From Cytophagaceae bacterium (GTDB taxonomy: Bacteria; Bacteroidota; Bacteroidia; Cytophagales; UBA9547), in contig JAIYAU010000005.1 of the NCBI GenBank assembly GCA_027488865.1, forward strand, positions 1-62,737: a DNA stretch of 62,737 bases, given 5' to 3'. Positions 36,657 to 45,574 of this stretch are shown here, one piece after another. The notes under the pieces are model-generated. The model did not search any database and had not been told where the DNA came from. It saw nothing but the letters and a program-made list of their open reading frames with translations. Position 1 is the stretch's first letter; each line of letters starts with the position of its first letter. The position numbers and the translations under genes are program-made.

Positions 36657-37661
36657 TTAATGGTCTAATAAACCTTGAAGCAAGTCTGGAGATATGTTAA
36701 GATTACCTATCTTATTTGCATTTTCTGAAAGTTCTCTAAAAGCAATAGCCACGTTTGCCGCTGGACTTGTATTACCACTTAAAGCCATTAGCAACTTCCA
36801 ATCCATTTCTTTGTATGGTTGAAGTGTAGTTTGTATCACATAACCTTTGGTATCAGCCTCTTTTCGTTCATTGTCAGTTTTAAGGTCAATCAGCCTTTTA
36901 CGTTGCTCTTCTACTGAAATATCGGCTAACATCGTCATTTCTCGCAATTTTCGTTCGTTTTCTGAAGCCTGCACCTTAGACTCCATTTGTTTTTCAGAAA
37001 TTTGCTTCTTCTTTTCTTCTACAGCTATTTCCGTATTAAGTTCACTTTCTTTAATTTTTCTCTCTTGTTCTACTGCGAAGTTTCGCCTCAAGTAAATGGC
37101 TTGATCTGCTTCTTGTTGAAGTTTTTCTCTTGTTTCCGTTTCTAATGCACGCTCCATCTCTGGACTTGCCTTTATTGCCAAAATATTTACACCTAATATT
37201 TCGATTCCCAACATGGCGATAGCCTTAGAAATTTTTAATCCTTCACGAATCTTTTGTTCTACCTCTTTGGAGGATCTCAAAGAGGATTTCATATCAATAC
37301 TGCTGATAAAAGACGAGGTGGAAGTTTGGGACTCGTTGATTATCCGCTGGTTTAGCTTTTCGATATCATTTTTTTTATAGATTCCATTCATATTGACCGT
37401 GAAATCAAGCACCTCAGCAAGTTGTTTAGGATCGCTAATTTTGTAAGTTACTTGACCTTGTATAGTAATACTCTGATAATCAGAGGTGGCTGCAGTAAAA
37501 ATAAATGGTAAATCGTTACTTCCCATGGGTATTGCCGCAATGGAGGTGCGGGGTGCATAGTAAAAGAAGGCCAATCCTTTTCCTTCCTTAGCTAGTTTTC
37601 CACCTACATATTGGATTACGTAGGTCATGGAGTCAAACTGGATGTATTTAAAACCGAACAT
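36657..37661 (-). CDS. SPFH/band-7 domain protein
   Basis: The 334-residue protein has a stomatin/prohibitin/flotillin-like domain in the first 170 or so residues (FFYYAPRTSIAAIPMG, ITIQGQVTYKISDPKQLAE). A long charged coiled coil follows at about 175-290 (EQERKIKESELNTEIAVEEKKKQISEK region), then a short hydrophilic tail. No N-terminal membrane helix is obvious, so attachment may be peripheral. SPFH proteins assemble into membrane-associated rings. The following gene encodes a NAD-kinase-like protein, an arrangement I have seen annotated in other Bacteroidota but whose role I do not know. Confidence 0.85.
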   Translation of the reverse strand: MFGFKYIQFDSMTYVIQYVGGKLAKEGKGLAFFYYAPRTSIAAIPMGSNDLPFIFTAATSDYQSITIQGQVTYKISDPKQLAEVLDFTVNMNGIYKKNDIEKLNQRIINESQTSTSSFISSIDMKSSLRSSKEVEQKIREGLKISKAIAMLGIEILGVNILAIKASPEMERALETETREKLQQEADQAIYLRRNFAVEQERKIKESELNTEIAVEEKKKQISEKQMESKVQASENERKLREMTMLADISVEEQRKRLIDLKTDNERKEADTKGYVIQTTLQPYKEMDWKLLMALSGNTSPAANVAIAFRELSENANKIGNLNISPDLLQGLLDH

Positions 37662-37767
37662 TTTTATGAAGATTTAGGGTAAAATATTGTTTAAAAATAG
37701 ATAAATTTTCTAAAGTTTTAGCAATTAAATGCAAAAATTCACTTTGCTAAGGGAACAGATTGATAAA

Positions 37768-38271
37768 TTAGGGGAAATTATGGCTTAACTTTTTTAACCG
37801 TGCATTTTTCAGTGGTGAAGGCAAGGCTGGTTTAATAGCTACCGAGGCCATTGGCCTTCTTTTTGGTCTGCCTTGGTGCACAGACCGCATCAAATGTATC
37901 TCCCTTAATATGGCCTCCCAACTGGCATATTTGGTCGCAGCGGGCGATACTTGTAGGGGAAAATGAATGCCCTTCAGGTAATATTGGGTAGCTAATAAAT
38001 GGACATTATATTTTTTAATCTCTTTGGCAACAGCAATGTATTTTGCCTTGATCTCAGGCAATTGCATGGCTTGGTTAGCGTAATGCACTGCATCACGGAA
38101 ACTGCTCCGACTTTTCTGCTGCTTGGGCGTGTTAGATACTGGACCTGAGTACTTTACATAGTATACGATTTGGCCACCCTGTTGCCGACGAAACACCCAA
38201 TTGCCAAAAGTACCAACGACACCTTTTAATAACCCAGCCTTTATAAGATATTCTAAGCGATCACGTTCCAT
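37768..38271 (-). CDS. Unrecognised small basic protein
   Basis: The protein of 167 residues is basic, especially at its C-terminus (RPKRRPMASVAIKPALP, NARLKKLSHNFP). An N-terminal stretch, LLKGVVGTFGNWVFRRQQGG, and PVSNTPKQQKSRSSFRDA are faintly like small DUF6266-type proteins of Bacteroidota, but this is a weak recall. The frame extends to an ATG at 38310; the one at 38271 (MERDRLEYL) is preferred because the longer leader is Cys-rich and atypical. The base composition appears somewhat richer in GC than that of its neighbours, and it borders a SUKH gene, hinting at accessory DNA. Function unknown. Confidence 0.6.
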   Translation of the reverse strand: MERDRLEYLIKAGLLKGVVGTFGNWVFRRQQGGQIVYYVKYSGPVSNTPKQQKSRSSFRDAVHYANQAMQLPEIKAKYIAVAKEIKKYNVHLLATQYYLKGIHFPLQVSPAATKYASWEAILREIHLMRSVHQGRPKRRPMASVAIKPALPSPLKNARLKKLSHNFP

Positions 38272-38519
38272 GCTACAAAGATAACATAGCACAGTGCAAC
38301 CAGCGTGCATAGTGCATAAAAGTTTGAACGTGGAGGGACGGTTGAGGGTATATTCTCGAAAGATGCTTGGAAGATGACCGTAGGATAGACTTAAGTTGAG
38401 AGGTGAATTTTAATAGTTTAACATTTCCATTTTATTTCTCCATTGGATAAATTGTATTAACAAATTTTTCAATTAAACTTGCAATTGGGCTAAATGAATC
38501 AAGAAAAAGGTAAATCTCA

Positions 38520-39329
38520 ATGAAAGAAAAGGACATAAAGACAATTTGGCAAGTCCCAAAATATTTGAGTTATGTACAACCAAGTTTGACCAACGAAATT
38601 GTAGATGAAGCCGAGAAAAAAATTGGATACAAATTACCAAAACAATATTTAGAACTTTTAGAAATCCAAAATGGTGGATATATTAGGTTTACTCTAAAAG
38701 ATACTATCCATAGAGAAATTTATGGTATCGGACCATATTATCCTTCAATTACAGATTTTGAATGGTTAAGAGAATTTGACGATTTAAGTTTTGACGTTAT
38801 GGGTCTGTTTCCCTTTGATGGGGATGGACATTGGAATATATGCTTAGATTATAGAAATAACAAAACCGAACCTGAAATAACATATATAGACACAGAATTA
38901 AATTATGAAAAACTTATTGCATCAACTTTCGAAGAATACTTGAATCTGTTAGAAATAGAAATAGAAAACGAATTTGTTATTGAAACAAATTCCAAAATTG
39001 AGATTATGATAAAACAAATTTCAGAAATCGCAAAAATTGACTTTGAGGAACCGGACTATTGGGCACACGGTTATCCAGAGTACAGAAGTAGTTTTAAAGA
39101 TGGTTGGATTTGGATAAGCCCAAATATTGCCCCAAAGGGATTCATTCGTGAAGATGATAATAGGTACTTTGAATTGAAATCACAAATGGAAGCCACGGCA
39201 TTAAGGTATCCAGAAATTCCAGAAAGTTCTTTGCTTATAAGTGTTTCAGAAGAAAATGTTCGAGATGAACTGTTTAGTATATTGAAAACTAGTGGAATCA
39301 AAATTAGAGCACTCAAAGAATTTATCTAG
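38520..39329 (+). CDS. SMI1/KNR4 (SUKH) family protein
   Basis: The 269-residue protein starts with a SUKH-type domain over about 150 residues. Recognisable parts are EAEKKIGYKLPKQYLELLEIQNGGYI, which opens the fold, and the later LFPFDGDGHWNICLDYR. SUKH proteins commonly act as immunity proteins against polymorphic contact-dependent toxins, though many stand alone with unknown roles. No toxin gene adjoins: the flanks are a small unknown protein and a DUF4249 lipoprotein gene. The C-terminal 110 residues (HGYPEYRSSFKDGWIWI) are a separate segment I do not recognise. Confidence 0.75.
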   Translation: MKEKDIKTIWQVPKYLSYVQPSLTNEIVDEAEKKIGYKLPKQYLELLEIQNGGYIRFTLKDTIHREIYGIGPYYPSITDFEWLREFDDLSFDVMGLFPFDGDGHWNICLDYRNNKTEPEITYIDTELNYEKLIASTFEEYLNLLEIEIENEFVIETNSKIEIMIKQISEIAKIDFEEPDYWAHGYPEYRSSFKDGWIWISPNIAPKGFIREDDNRYFELKSQMEATALRYPEIPESSLLISVSEENVRDELFSILKTSGIKIRALKEFI

Positions 39330-39473
39330 GCTCCATTATGTCTTGTTTTAATGATCGGTTAGCAAGACGTAGGTTTGTAAATCCAGTTTAATTTCTTGTT
39401 TTTGGGTATTCTACCAAAAGTTATAGCAATATTTCCATCCAAGGCATTGATTTTACACTATCAAAAGCAAAAT

Positions 39474-40274
39474 TTATTTCACTTGTTTAAAAACTCTACT
39501 ATAAGAAAGTGTGGTAAAAACGCCAATCCCACCTGTTACAGTAGACTTAATCGCAGATGGTTGTGCAAAAGGGTTTCCATTCGCATTGGCTGCATCGTTG
39601 GTAGACCTTAAAAAATCATAGTATTGTTTTTCTAGATGGTATAAAGTGAAATATAACGGATCGCCATAATCAAATCTATAGTTTGTGAATAATTCAATTC
39701 TGGCACTATTGTAAAACTGGTCACTAAAGAAAAAACCAAAACGTTGTTTCTCTTGTGTAGAATCGGAATGTATCAAAAATCTATAATAATTGGCTCTAGA
39801 TTGGTTGTCAATGAAATAGGTATTGATTGCCGCTAAAGAATCATTGTTTAATAATATTTTTACATTTTCAAGCGGTATTCTAGGCATAAACTTAGTTCTT
39901 CCTGTAATTTTTCTTCCTGAGAACAGGTCATTTATTTCTAAATAATAATCATTAATTGTGTCAAACCTCGCCAATGTGGTAGATTGATAGTTATAAAATT
40001 TACGAAAAGCAGTATCGATTTTTGGGATAAAATATAAACTGTCGGTAATGCCGTTGTGGGTGATGGTGACAGTAGCAAATTGAAGTACATTAGGAACCAC
40101 AGGACCAGATAGTTCCGAACTTTCTGACAGTGCCAGTTGATAAGGCTTCCCTTCCTCTAAATAACATTCAACCACCAATTGTTTTTCATAGGGAGGCAAT
40201 TTAATTTCTATTGGCTTACTCAGATTGCAAGCGGTTACCAATAAAACACCTAAAATCCACAAAACATGTTTCAT
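39474..40274 (-). CDS. DUF4249-type lipoprotein
   Basis: A lipoprotein signal (lipobox VLLVTAC, cysteine 16) leads 250 residues of beta-rich sequence. The segments QLVVECYLEEGKPYQLALSES, FATVTITHNG, and, near the end, GNPFAQPSAIKSTVTGGIGVF match the DUF4249 family. These lipoproteins are typically encoded next to a SusC/TonB-type outer-membrane receptor, which is absent here. Instead the gene starts 25 bases after hemA on the same strand. Likely outer-membrane attached; function unknown. Confidence 0.82.
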   Translation of the reverse strand: MKHVLWILGVLLVTACNLSKPIEIKLPPYEKQLVVECYLEEGKPYQLALSESSELSGPVVPNVLQFATVTITHNGITDSLYFIPKIDTAFRKFYNYQSTTLARFDTINDYYLEINDLFSGRKITGRTKFMPRIPLENVKILLNNDSLAAINTYFIDNQSRANYYRFLIHSDSTQEKQRFGFFFSDQFYNSARIELFTNYRFDYGDPLYFTLYHLEKQYYDFLRSTNDAANANGNPFAQPSAIKSTVTGGIGVFTTLSYSRVFKQVK

Positions 40275-40299
40275 AGGGTTAAGACTTGGCCGTTAAATA

Positions 40300-41574
40300 C
40301 TAGTTTGTCTTTACCTCTGCTTGCTGATCTAAATTAAAAAGGTCGTTTAACACATCTATCAAGGTTTCAGCCTCTCCTCTTTTGCAAGCCGCCTTAAGTT
40401 GAAGCACGGGTAACTTAATTATTTTCTGCATGATGTTTTTGGTAATCATGTCTATCTTATGAGCTTCTGACTCATCCATTTGCTTGGCAAATCGCGCCAA
40501 TTCATCTAATCTAATTTGCTCTAAAGCATTTTTTAATTTTTGAATGGTTGGAGAAACAACCATCTCTTTGCTCCAATCATTAAATTCCTCTAGAGACTCA
40601 CGCATTATTTCCCTCACTTGAGGTATCGCTAATATCCTTTTCTCTAACGCCTCGTTTGCTTTACTTTTAATATTATCAATATTATAAACTAATGCACCTG
40701 GCAAATCTTCCACATCTGCAGCTACACTACGAGGAACAGAAAGATCAATAAAAAACTTGTGTTTTAATAATTGAAGTTGTGCCACTTTTTCTTTGGTAAA
40801 AAATGCTTGATCTCTTACAATGGCACTTATAATCACATCAGCATCATCAATTGCCTCCCACACCTGCTCAAAAGGCACAATAGCAAAGCCACATTCTTCA
40901 GCTATAGATTCTGATCTTTTAGGTGTTCTGTTAGAAACATAAATATCTTTTATTCTCGACCCAGAAAAGTTTCTACATACGTCAGCACCTATTTCTCCCA
41001 AACCCATAATGAGCACTTTTGGTTGAGGTATTTCTGAGGTAAGGGTTTCCACTAACTCCACAGTAGCGTAAGATACTGAAGCAGCACCATCTCTAAATGT
41101 AGTTTCGTGAACTACCTTTTTATTGGTAAAAAATATGGTGTGGAGTAATCTATGCAAAAACGGTCCAGCCAAGTTGGCATCAGCCGACCACTGATAAGCG
41201 TGTTTAACTTGGTTAATTATTTGTAAATCACCTACTACTTGCGATTGCAAGCCAAGTGATACTTCATATAAATGGGTTACAGATCCCTCATGGTCGTGTA
41301 TAATCTCAAAATATGGGCTGTAAGTTTCAACCTCTAAAATGCCCTTTTCAATACATATTAGACTAATTATCTGCGAAGAATAATCGATATTGGAAGAATA
41401 GTAAACCTCTGTTCTATTGCATGTAGACAATATCAAAACCTCACTTACATCTATAATATCTCTTATTTTAAGTAATAACGACCTTATGTGCAGCTCCGAC
41501 AAAGCTACTGCCTCCCGAATGTGAATGGGTGCACTTTTATAAGATAACGTGATGGCTCTAAAATTACTTAACAT
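40300..41574 (-). CDS. hemA: Glutamyl-tRNA reductase
   Basis: HemA reduces glutamyl-tRNA(Glu) to glutamate-1-semialdehyde with NADPH, starting C5 tetrapyrrole synthesis. The 424-residue protein shows the nucleophilic C52 in LSTCNRTEVYY, the conserved segment GEIGADVCRNF of the NADPH domain, and the C-terminal dimerisation helices. It begins MLSNFRAITLSYKSAPIHIRE, with the usual active-site start. The DUF4249 lipoprotein gene follows 25 bases downstream. No other heme-synthesis gene is present here. Confidence 0.95.
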   Translation of the reverse strand: MLSNFRAITLSYKSAPIHIREAVALSELHIRSLLLKIRDIIDVSEVLILSTCNRTEVYYSSNIDYSSQIISLICIEKGILEVETYSPYFEIIHDHEGSVTHLYEVSLGLQSQVVGDLQIINQVKHAYQWSADANLAGPFLHRLLHTIFFTNKKVVHETTFRDGAASVSYATVELVETLTSEIPQPKVLIMGLGEIGADVCRNFSGSRIKDIYVSNRTPKRSESIAEECGFAIVPFEQVWEAIDDADVIISAIVRDQAFFTKEKVAQLQLLKHKFFIDLSVPRSVAADVEDLPGALVYNIDNIKSKANEALEKRILAIPQVREIMRESLEEFNDWSKEMVVSPTIQKLKNALEQIRLDELARFAKQMDESEAHKIDMITKNIMQKIIKLPVLQLKAACKRGEAETLIDVLNDLFNLDQQAEVKTN

Positions 41575-41731
41575 ACAAAATACTCCTCCAAAATATGTGT
41601 CAAAATTAGCTATACTTCATTAGGCAGACAAATGACATAAATTACTTTTTCTAATTTATAATGGTTTTAAATTATTATCTAAACTAATGCTTTTCGTTAC
41701 TCTAAATACATTAAATGGTATTAATATTAGA

Positions 41732-41766
41732 TTTAATAGAAACTAAACAATAAAATATTATCTTTG
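41732..41766 (+). promoter_or_regulatory. Candidate promoter of the GH9 gene
   Basis: TATCTTTG at 41759-41766 matches TAnnTTTG and lies 25 bases before the ATG. The nearest -33-like element is TTTA at 41732-41735 with a 23-base spacer, which is loose. Confidence 0.35.
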
Positions 41767-41791
41767 TTATACACTTACTACTTCTTATCTT

Positions 41792-44020
41792 ATGAATAAA
41801 ATTTACTTTATACTATTATTTTACATTGCACTTAACACAATTGCTGCTCCTTCTGTTACATCCAAGTATATTGCAGTTGACCAATTTGGTTATCCATCCA
41901 TCTCTCAAAAGATAGCAGTTATCAGGGATCCTCAAGTAGGGTTTGACGCCGCAGAGAGTTTTACGCCAGGTAGTACTTATCAGTTACGTAACTGGAATAC
42001 CGATGAAGTTGTTTTTTCTGCAACAATATTGGCTTGGAATGGTGGGGCTACAGGTGCTGATGCTGGTGACAAAGCTTGGTGGTTTGATTTTAGCAACTTT
42101 ACTACTTCAGGAGAATATTATGTTTTTGATCCAACCAACAACGTTGGCTCTTACAGGTTCAAAATAGACAATTGTGTTTATAAAGATGTTTTAAAACATG
42201 CTGTTAGGTCATTTTATTACCAACGAAGTGGATTTCCTAAACGCGTGCAATATGCTGGAATAGGTTATGCTGATAGTGCTGCGCACATTGGGCCATTGCA
42301 AGACAAAAATTGTAGAATATACAACGATTTAACCAACGCAACTACTGAAAAAAACATTTATGGTGGTTGGTTTGATGCTGGTGATTACAATAGATATGTA
42401 AACTTTACTTGGGAAACGCTCATTGATTTGCTTTTGGCTTATGAAGAAAAGCCATTGGTTTGGGCTGATGATTATAACATACCCGAATCAGGCAACGGAA
42501 TTCCAGACTTATTGGATGAGGTGAAATGGGAGTTGGAATGGCTCTTAAGAATGCAACAAACAAATGGCTCCGTTTTAAGTATTGTAGGCGTGTCACATGC
42601 CAGTCCTCCTTCAGCTGGTACTGGTGCTTCTAAATATGGGCCAGCTTCTACCTCAGCAACGCTAACAGCTTCTTCTGTGTTTGCATTGGCGGCCAAAGTA
42701 TACCGTTCTCTTGGCGTAACGAGCATGACTACTTTTTCCAATACCTTGGAAACGGCATCTGTAAACGCTTGGACTTGGGCAAACAATAATCCTAATGTCT
42801 TATTCAGAAATAACGATGGAACAAGTCCCTACTTCTCTGCTGGGTTAGGAGCAGGCCAGCAGGAAACAGATGACTATGGCAGGTTAAGTAGAAAGTTATC
42901 TGCTGCATGTTTTTTATATGCACTTAATGGAAATGCTACTTACAAAACATTCTTTGATGCGAACTACAACCAAATACACCTGATTGCTTGGCCTTATGCT
43001 TATCCTTTTGAGGCTACACATCAGCAGGTTTTGCTTTATTATACTAAAATTGCTGGTGCTACCTCAAGTGTTGTTACTGATATTAAAAACAAATACTTAT
43101 CTACCGTAAAAACAGGTGCTGATAATTATGTAGCCTTTAGTACCCCCAACAAAGACCCTTACATGGCTTATATTAAAGACTATACATGGGGATCTAACTC
43201 CATAAAATCCAAACAAGGAAACATGTTTTATGATTTGGTAACTTATAATTTAGAGGCAGCTAACAACACAAACTTTGCCAACGCTGCTCAATCTTATATT
43301 AATTATATTCATGGTGTAAACCCCTTACAAAAAGTATTTTTGACCAACATGGCTGCAAGTGGAGCTGAAAATTCTACCAAAGAAATTTACCACACATGGT
43401 TTTCTGATGGAAGTGCAAAGTGGGACGCAGTAGGTACTTCTACCTTTGGTCCAGCACCAGGCTTTTTAGCTGGAGGACCTAATCCTAGTTACGATTGGGA
43501 TGGATGTTGTCCTTCTGGTTGTGGGAGTACTGGTAATAACGCCTTATGTACCTCTATGTCCATTGCACCACCTAAAGGGCAGCCAAAACAAAAATCATTT
43601 TTGGACTTTAATAGCAGTTGGCCGCTTAACTCGTGGCAAGTAACTGAAAATGGTATCTATTATCAAGCAGCCTATATACATTTATTATCTAAATTTTGTG
43701 ATGGCAATTGTTCAACACCGTTGTCCATTAACGAGTTGAATAATCATGGTCTTGAAAATAAAGAAATAACCAATCAGGTTTTGGTGTATCCTAATCCAGT
43801 TGAAGATAATTTTAATATAACGTACCCTGCTGATGAAACTTTAGTGTCTTATACAATAACTGATCTAACAGGTAAAGTACTTAAAGCCAGAGTTGTTAGT
43901 AACGAATTGGGAATAATGAGATTAACAATACCCAATGAAACAATAAGTGGTGTGTATCTTCTACATTTAAAAACTAATAACAGGAGTTACAATACCAAAT
44001 TTAACCACCAAGTTCATTAA
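41792..44020 (+). CDS. Glycoside hydrolase family 9 glucanase with T9SS sorting domain
   Basis: A signal peptide (about 1-19) precedes an Ig-like CelD-N module (about 25-125: VDQFGYPSISQKIAVI) and a GH9 catalytic domain (about 130-640). The catalytic base and partner are D195/D198 in YGGWFDAGDYNRYVNF. The acid is E619 in SWQVTENGIYY, and the segment INYIHGVNPLQKVFLTN is also typical. GH9 enzymes cleave beta-1,4-glucan chains. The last 80 or so residues are a type A sorting domain with VLVYPNPVEDNF, so export is by T9SS, probably to the surface or medium. No polysaccharide-utilisation partners adjoin, so the substrate is uncertain: cellulose, mixed glucan or a matrix component. Confidence 0.92.
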   Translation: MNKIYFILLFYIALNTIAAPSVTSKYIAVDQFGYPSISQKIAVIRDPQVGFDAAESFTPGSTYQLRNWNTDEVVFSATILAWNGGATGADAGDKAWWFDFSNFTTSGEYYVFDPTNNVGSYRFKIDNCVYKDVLKHAVRSFYYQRSGFPKRVQYAGIGYADSAAHIGPLQDKNCRIYNDLTNATTEKNIYGGWFDAGDYNRYVNFTWETLIDLLLAYEEKPLVWADDYNIPESGNGIPDLLDEVKWELEWLLRMQQTNGSVLSIVGVSHASPPSAGTGASKYGPASTSATLTASSVFALAAKVYRSLGVTSMTTFSNTLETASVNAWTWANNNPNVLFRNNDGTSPYFSAGLGAGQQETDDYGRLSRKLSAACFLYALNGNATYKTFFDANYNQIHLIAWPYAYPFEATHQQVLLYYTKIAGATSSVVTDIKNKYLSTVKTGADNYVAFSTPNKDPYMAYIKDYTWGSNSIKSKQGNMFYDLVTYNLEAANNTNFANAAQSYINYIHGVNPLQKVFLTNMAASGAENSTKEIYHTWFSDGSAKWDAVGTSTFGPAPGFLAGGPNPSYDWDGCCPSGCGSTGNNALCTSMSIAPPKGQPKQKSFLDFNSSWPLNSWQVTENGIYYQAAYIHLLSKFCDGNCSTPLSINELNNHGLENKEITNQVLVYPNPVEDNFNITYPADETLVSYTITDLTGKVLKARVVSNELGIMRLTIPNETISGVYLLHLKTNNRSYNTKFNHQVH

Positions 44021-44040
44021 TAATAAATTAATTTAATCTT

Positions 44041-44100
44041 ATTGAATGTTGGCGAAAAGGAAGATAATTATTCCACTAGTCCTTTTCGCCAACGTTCAAT
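44041..44100. terminator. Convergent terminator formed by a long inverted repeat
   Basis: Left arm 44041-44061 and right arm 44080-44100 are complementary over 21 bases with one G-T pair, around an 18-base loop. The right arm lies inside the coding end of the minus-strand GWxTD gene, covering its last codons before the stop at 44068. It should form a strong hairpin in both convergent transcripts. Confidence 0.7.
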
Positions 44101-45258
44101 AGTAGGATACCAAGAAATATCGTAAGATTTATTTCTTTCTAGAAAGGAATATTGTGGATCAAATGGGTGTACAATTTTCTTAAAAATATAGTTAGTTTCC
44201 TCTCTTCGGTCATATTGCCAATCCTCTAATCCATTTTCGTCAAATAAAATACGATCAGGTTTCCCAAATACAATAAATATCATTCCTTTATCTGTTTTCC
44301 AGCCTTCTGTAAACTGTGAATAGTTGTCGTTGGCATAATAAACACGATCATAAAATATCTTTATAAGTTTTTTAGCATATTCAGTATTACCCGCAAGTTC
44401 AATCCAAAAACTATCTAAGGAAGCCTTTGGAGTTTTAGAATTTGACAATTTATCATACTCTTCTTTGGTAGTAATGTATACTAATGGTTTTATTAGTTCT
44501 TCGGCTTTGGTATATCTAGGAAACTTCAATTTAGTTACAAGTATAATATTGGTTTCAGCTCCCATAGTATCTGCACTTATCACATAAAGACCTTCTTCCT
44601 TAAATGAGAAATTATTTTTGGCATTGTGAACAATCTTGATAGGTTTTGGAATAACAGGTTTGGTATAATTTTTGGCCATAGGAGGCGGAGATTGTTTGAA
44701 GTCGTTTTTTGAGTAAAAATCTATATAAATTTTACTGCTTGGTGACATAAATAGTAGGCTATCGTTTATGGTCAGTTGATCTACAATAACCTTCTCCCTA
44801 GTTATTGGATCAAGACATTCCAAGTTTATAAGATTGGTATGAAGTGCAAAGTTGAAGGTATTTTTAAGACTAAATTTACCCATCACCTTATCATTAAGCG
44901 AACTCACCTCCAAACTTCCTTTTTGTACAATTAACGGAACTTTTAATTGAAATGTAACCTGCTGAAAAAGATTGGTTTTTGTGGTTACCAGCATAGTATC
45001 TTGAAGTAGCAAAGAATCTTTACTAGATTTAAGAGCAACACTTACCAAAATATCATGGATAGATGGAACATCATGATAAGTTAATTCAACATGTGAAACC
45101 AGAGAGTCGTGTTTACTAAATAATTTTTGCTCGGATTTTATAAGCTGTACCGCATTTTCAAGCTTTTTTGGGGCTTGATTGCTATAAAAATGATACTCTT
45201 CTTGCCCAAAAGCAGTTAGAATGGCAAAATAAACAAAACAAATCTTGATTAACTTCAT
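44068..45258 (-). CDS. GWxTD domain protein
   Basis: The 396-residue secreted protein has a signal peptide (MKLIKICFVYFAILTAFG), a beta-rich middle region, and a C-terminal GWxTD domain. The naming motif is visible as FTEGWKTDKGMIFIVFG, preceded by SFWIELAGNTEYAKKLIKI and followed by the conserved GLEDWQYDRR. GWxTD proteins are common in Bacteroidota and Acidobacteria but have no defined function. The end of the gene doubles as one arm of the terminator hairpin shared with the GH9 gene. Confidence 0.85.
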   Translation of the reverse strand: MKLIKICFVYFAILTAFGQEEYHFYSNQAPKKLENAVQLIKSEQKLFSKHDSLVSHVELTYHDVPSIHDILVSVALKSSKDSLLLQDTMLVTTKTNLFQQVTFQLKVPLIVQKGSLEVSSLNDKVMGKFSLKNTFNFALHTNLINLECLDPITREKVIVDQLTINDSLLFMSPSSKIYIDFYSKNDFKQSPPPMAKNYTKPVIPKPIKIVHNAKNNFSFKEEGLYVISADTMGAETNIILVTKLKFPRYTKAEELIKPLVYITTKEEYDKLSNSKTPKASLDSFWIELAGNTEYAKKLIKIFYDRVYYANDNYSQFTEGWKTDKGMIFIVFGKPDRILFDENGLEDWQYDRREETNYIFKKIVHPFDPQYSFLERNKSYDISWYPTIERWRKGLVE

Positions 45259-45574
45259 TTAATCCTTTAACAAATTCCAACACTAAGTTAATGATAATTG
45301 TGGGTTGTTAATATAAACTTATAATCATTTTAAAAATATAGCTTTTGGTTAAATTTTTTATACCAAAATTTTATAAATAAATTTACCTAAATTCACCTGC
45401 TTGAGTTTTATGGCAAACAACTTCCTCAGTAAAACACATTTAGGACAGGTTTATAAGGATTGGTTCAAAATAACGTATTCAAGGAATGAATAACGATTTT
45501 GTACAACAATATAAATTTATCTTACCATAAAAACCAAAAAGTTCTTGTAATTTCGGCGTTTAATTATTGACTCT
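45259..45574. other. Intergenic region between GWxTD and fabH genes
   Basis: The 316-base gap is a divergent promoter region without a clear TAnnTTTG element. It contains one tiny frame, 45410-45493 on the plus strand (27 codons, MANNFLSKTHLG...), with no start signal or known match. It could be a gene remnant or chance. No RNA gene or strong hairpin is seen. Confidence 0.5.

Noticed and set aside
38494-38523. A nine-codon frame (MNQEKGKSQ) whose TGA overlaps the SUKH start.
   Set aside because: It resembles a translationally coupled leader peptide, but a chance overlap of this size is likely and no regulatory hairpin accompanies it.
45410-45493. A 27-codon plus-strand frame starting MANNFLSKTHLG upstream of fabH.
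   Set aside because: Too short, with no promoter or known match. Kept only as a remark in the intergenic entry.
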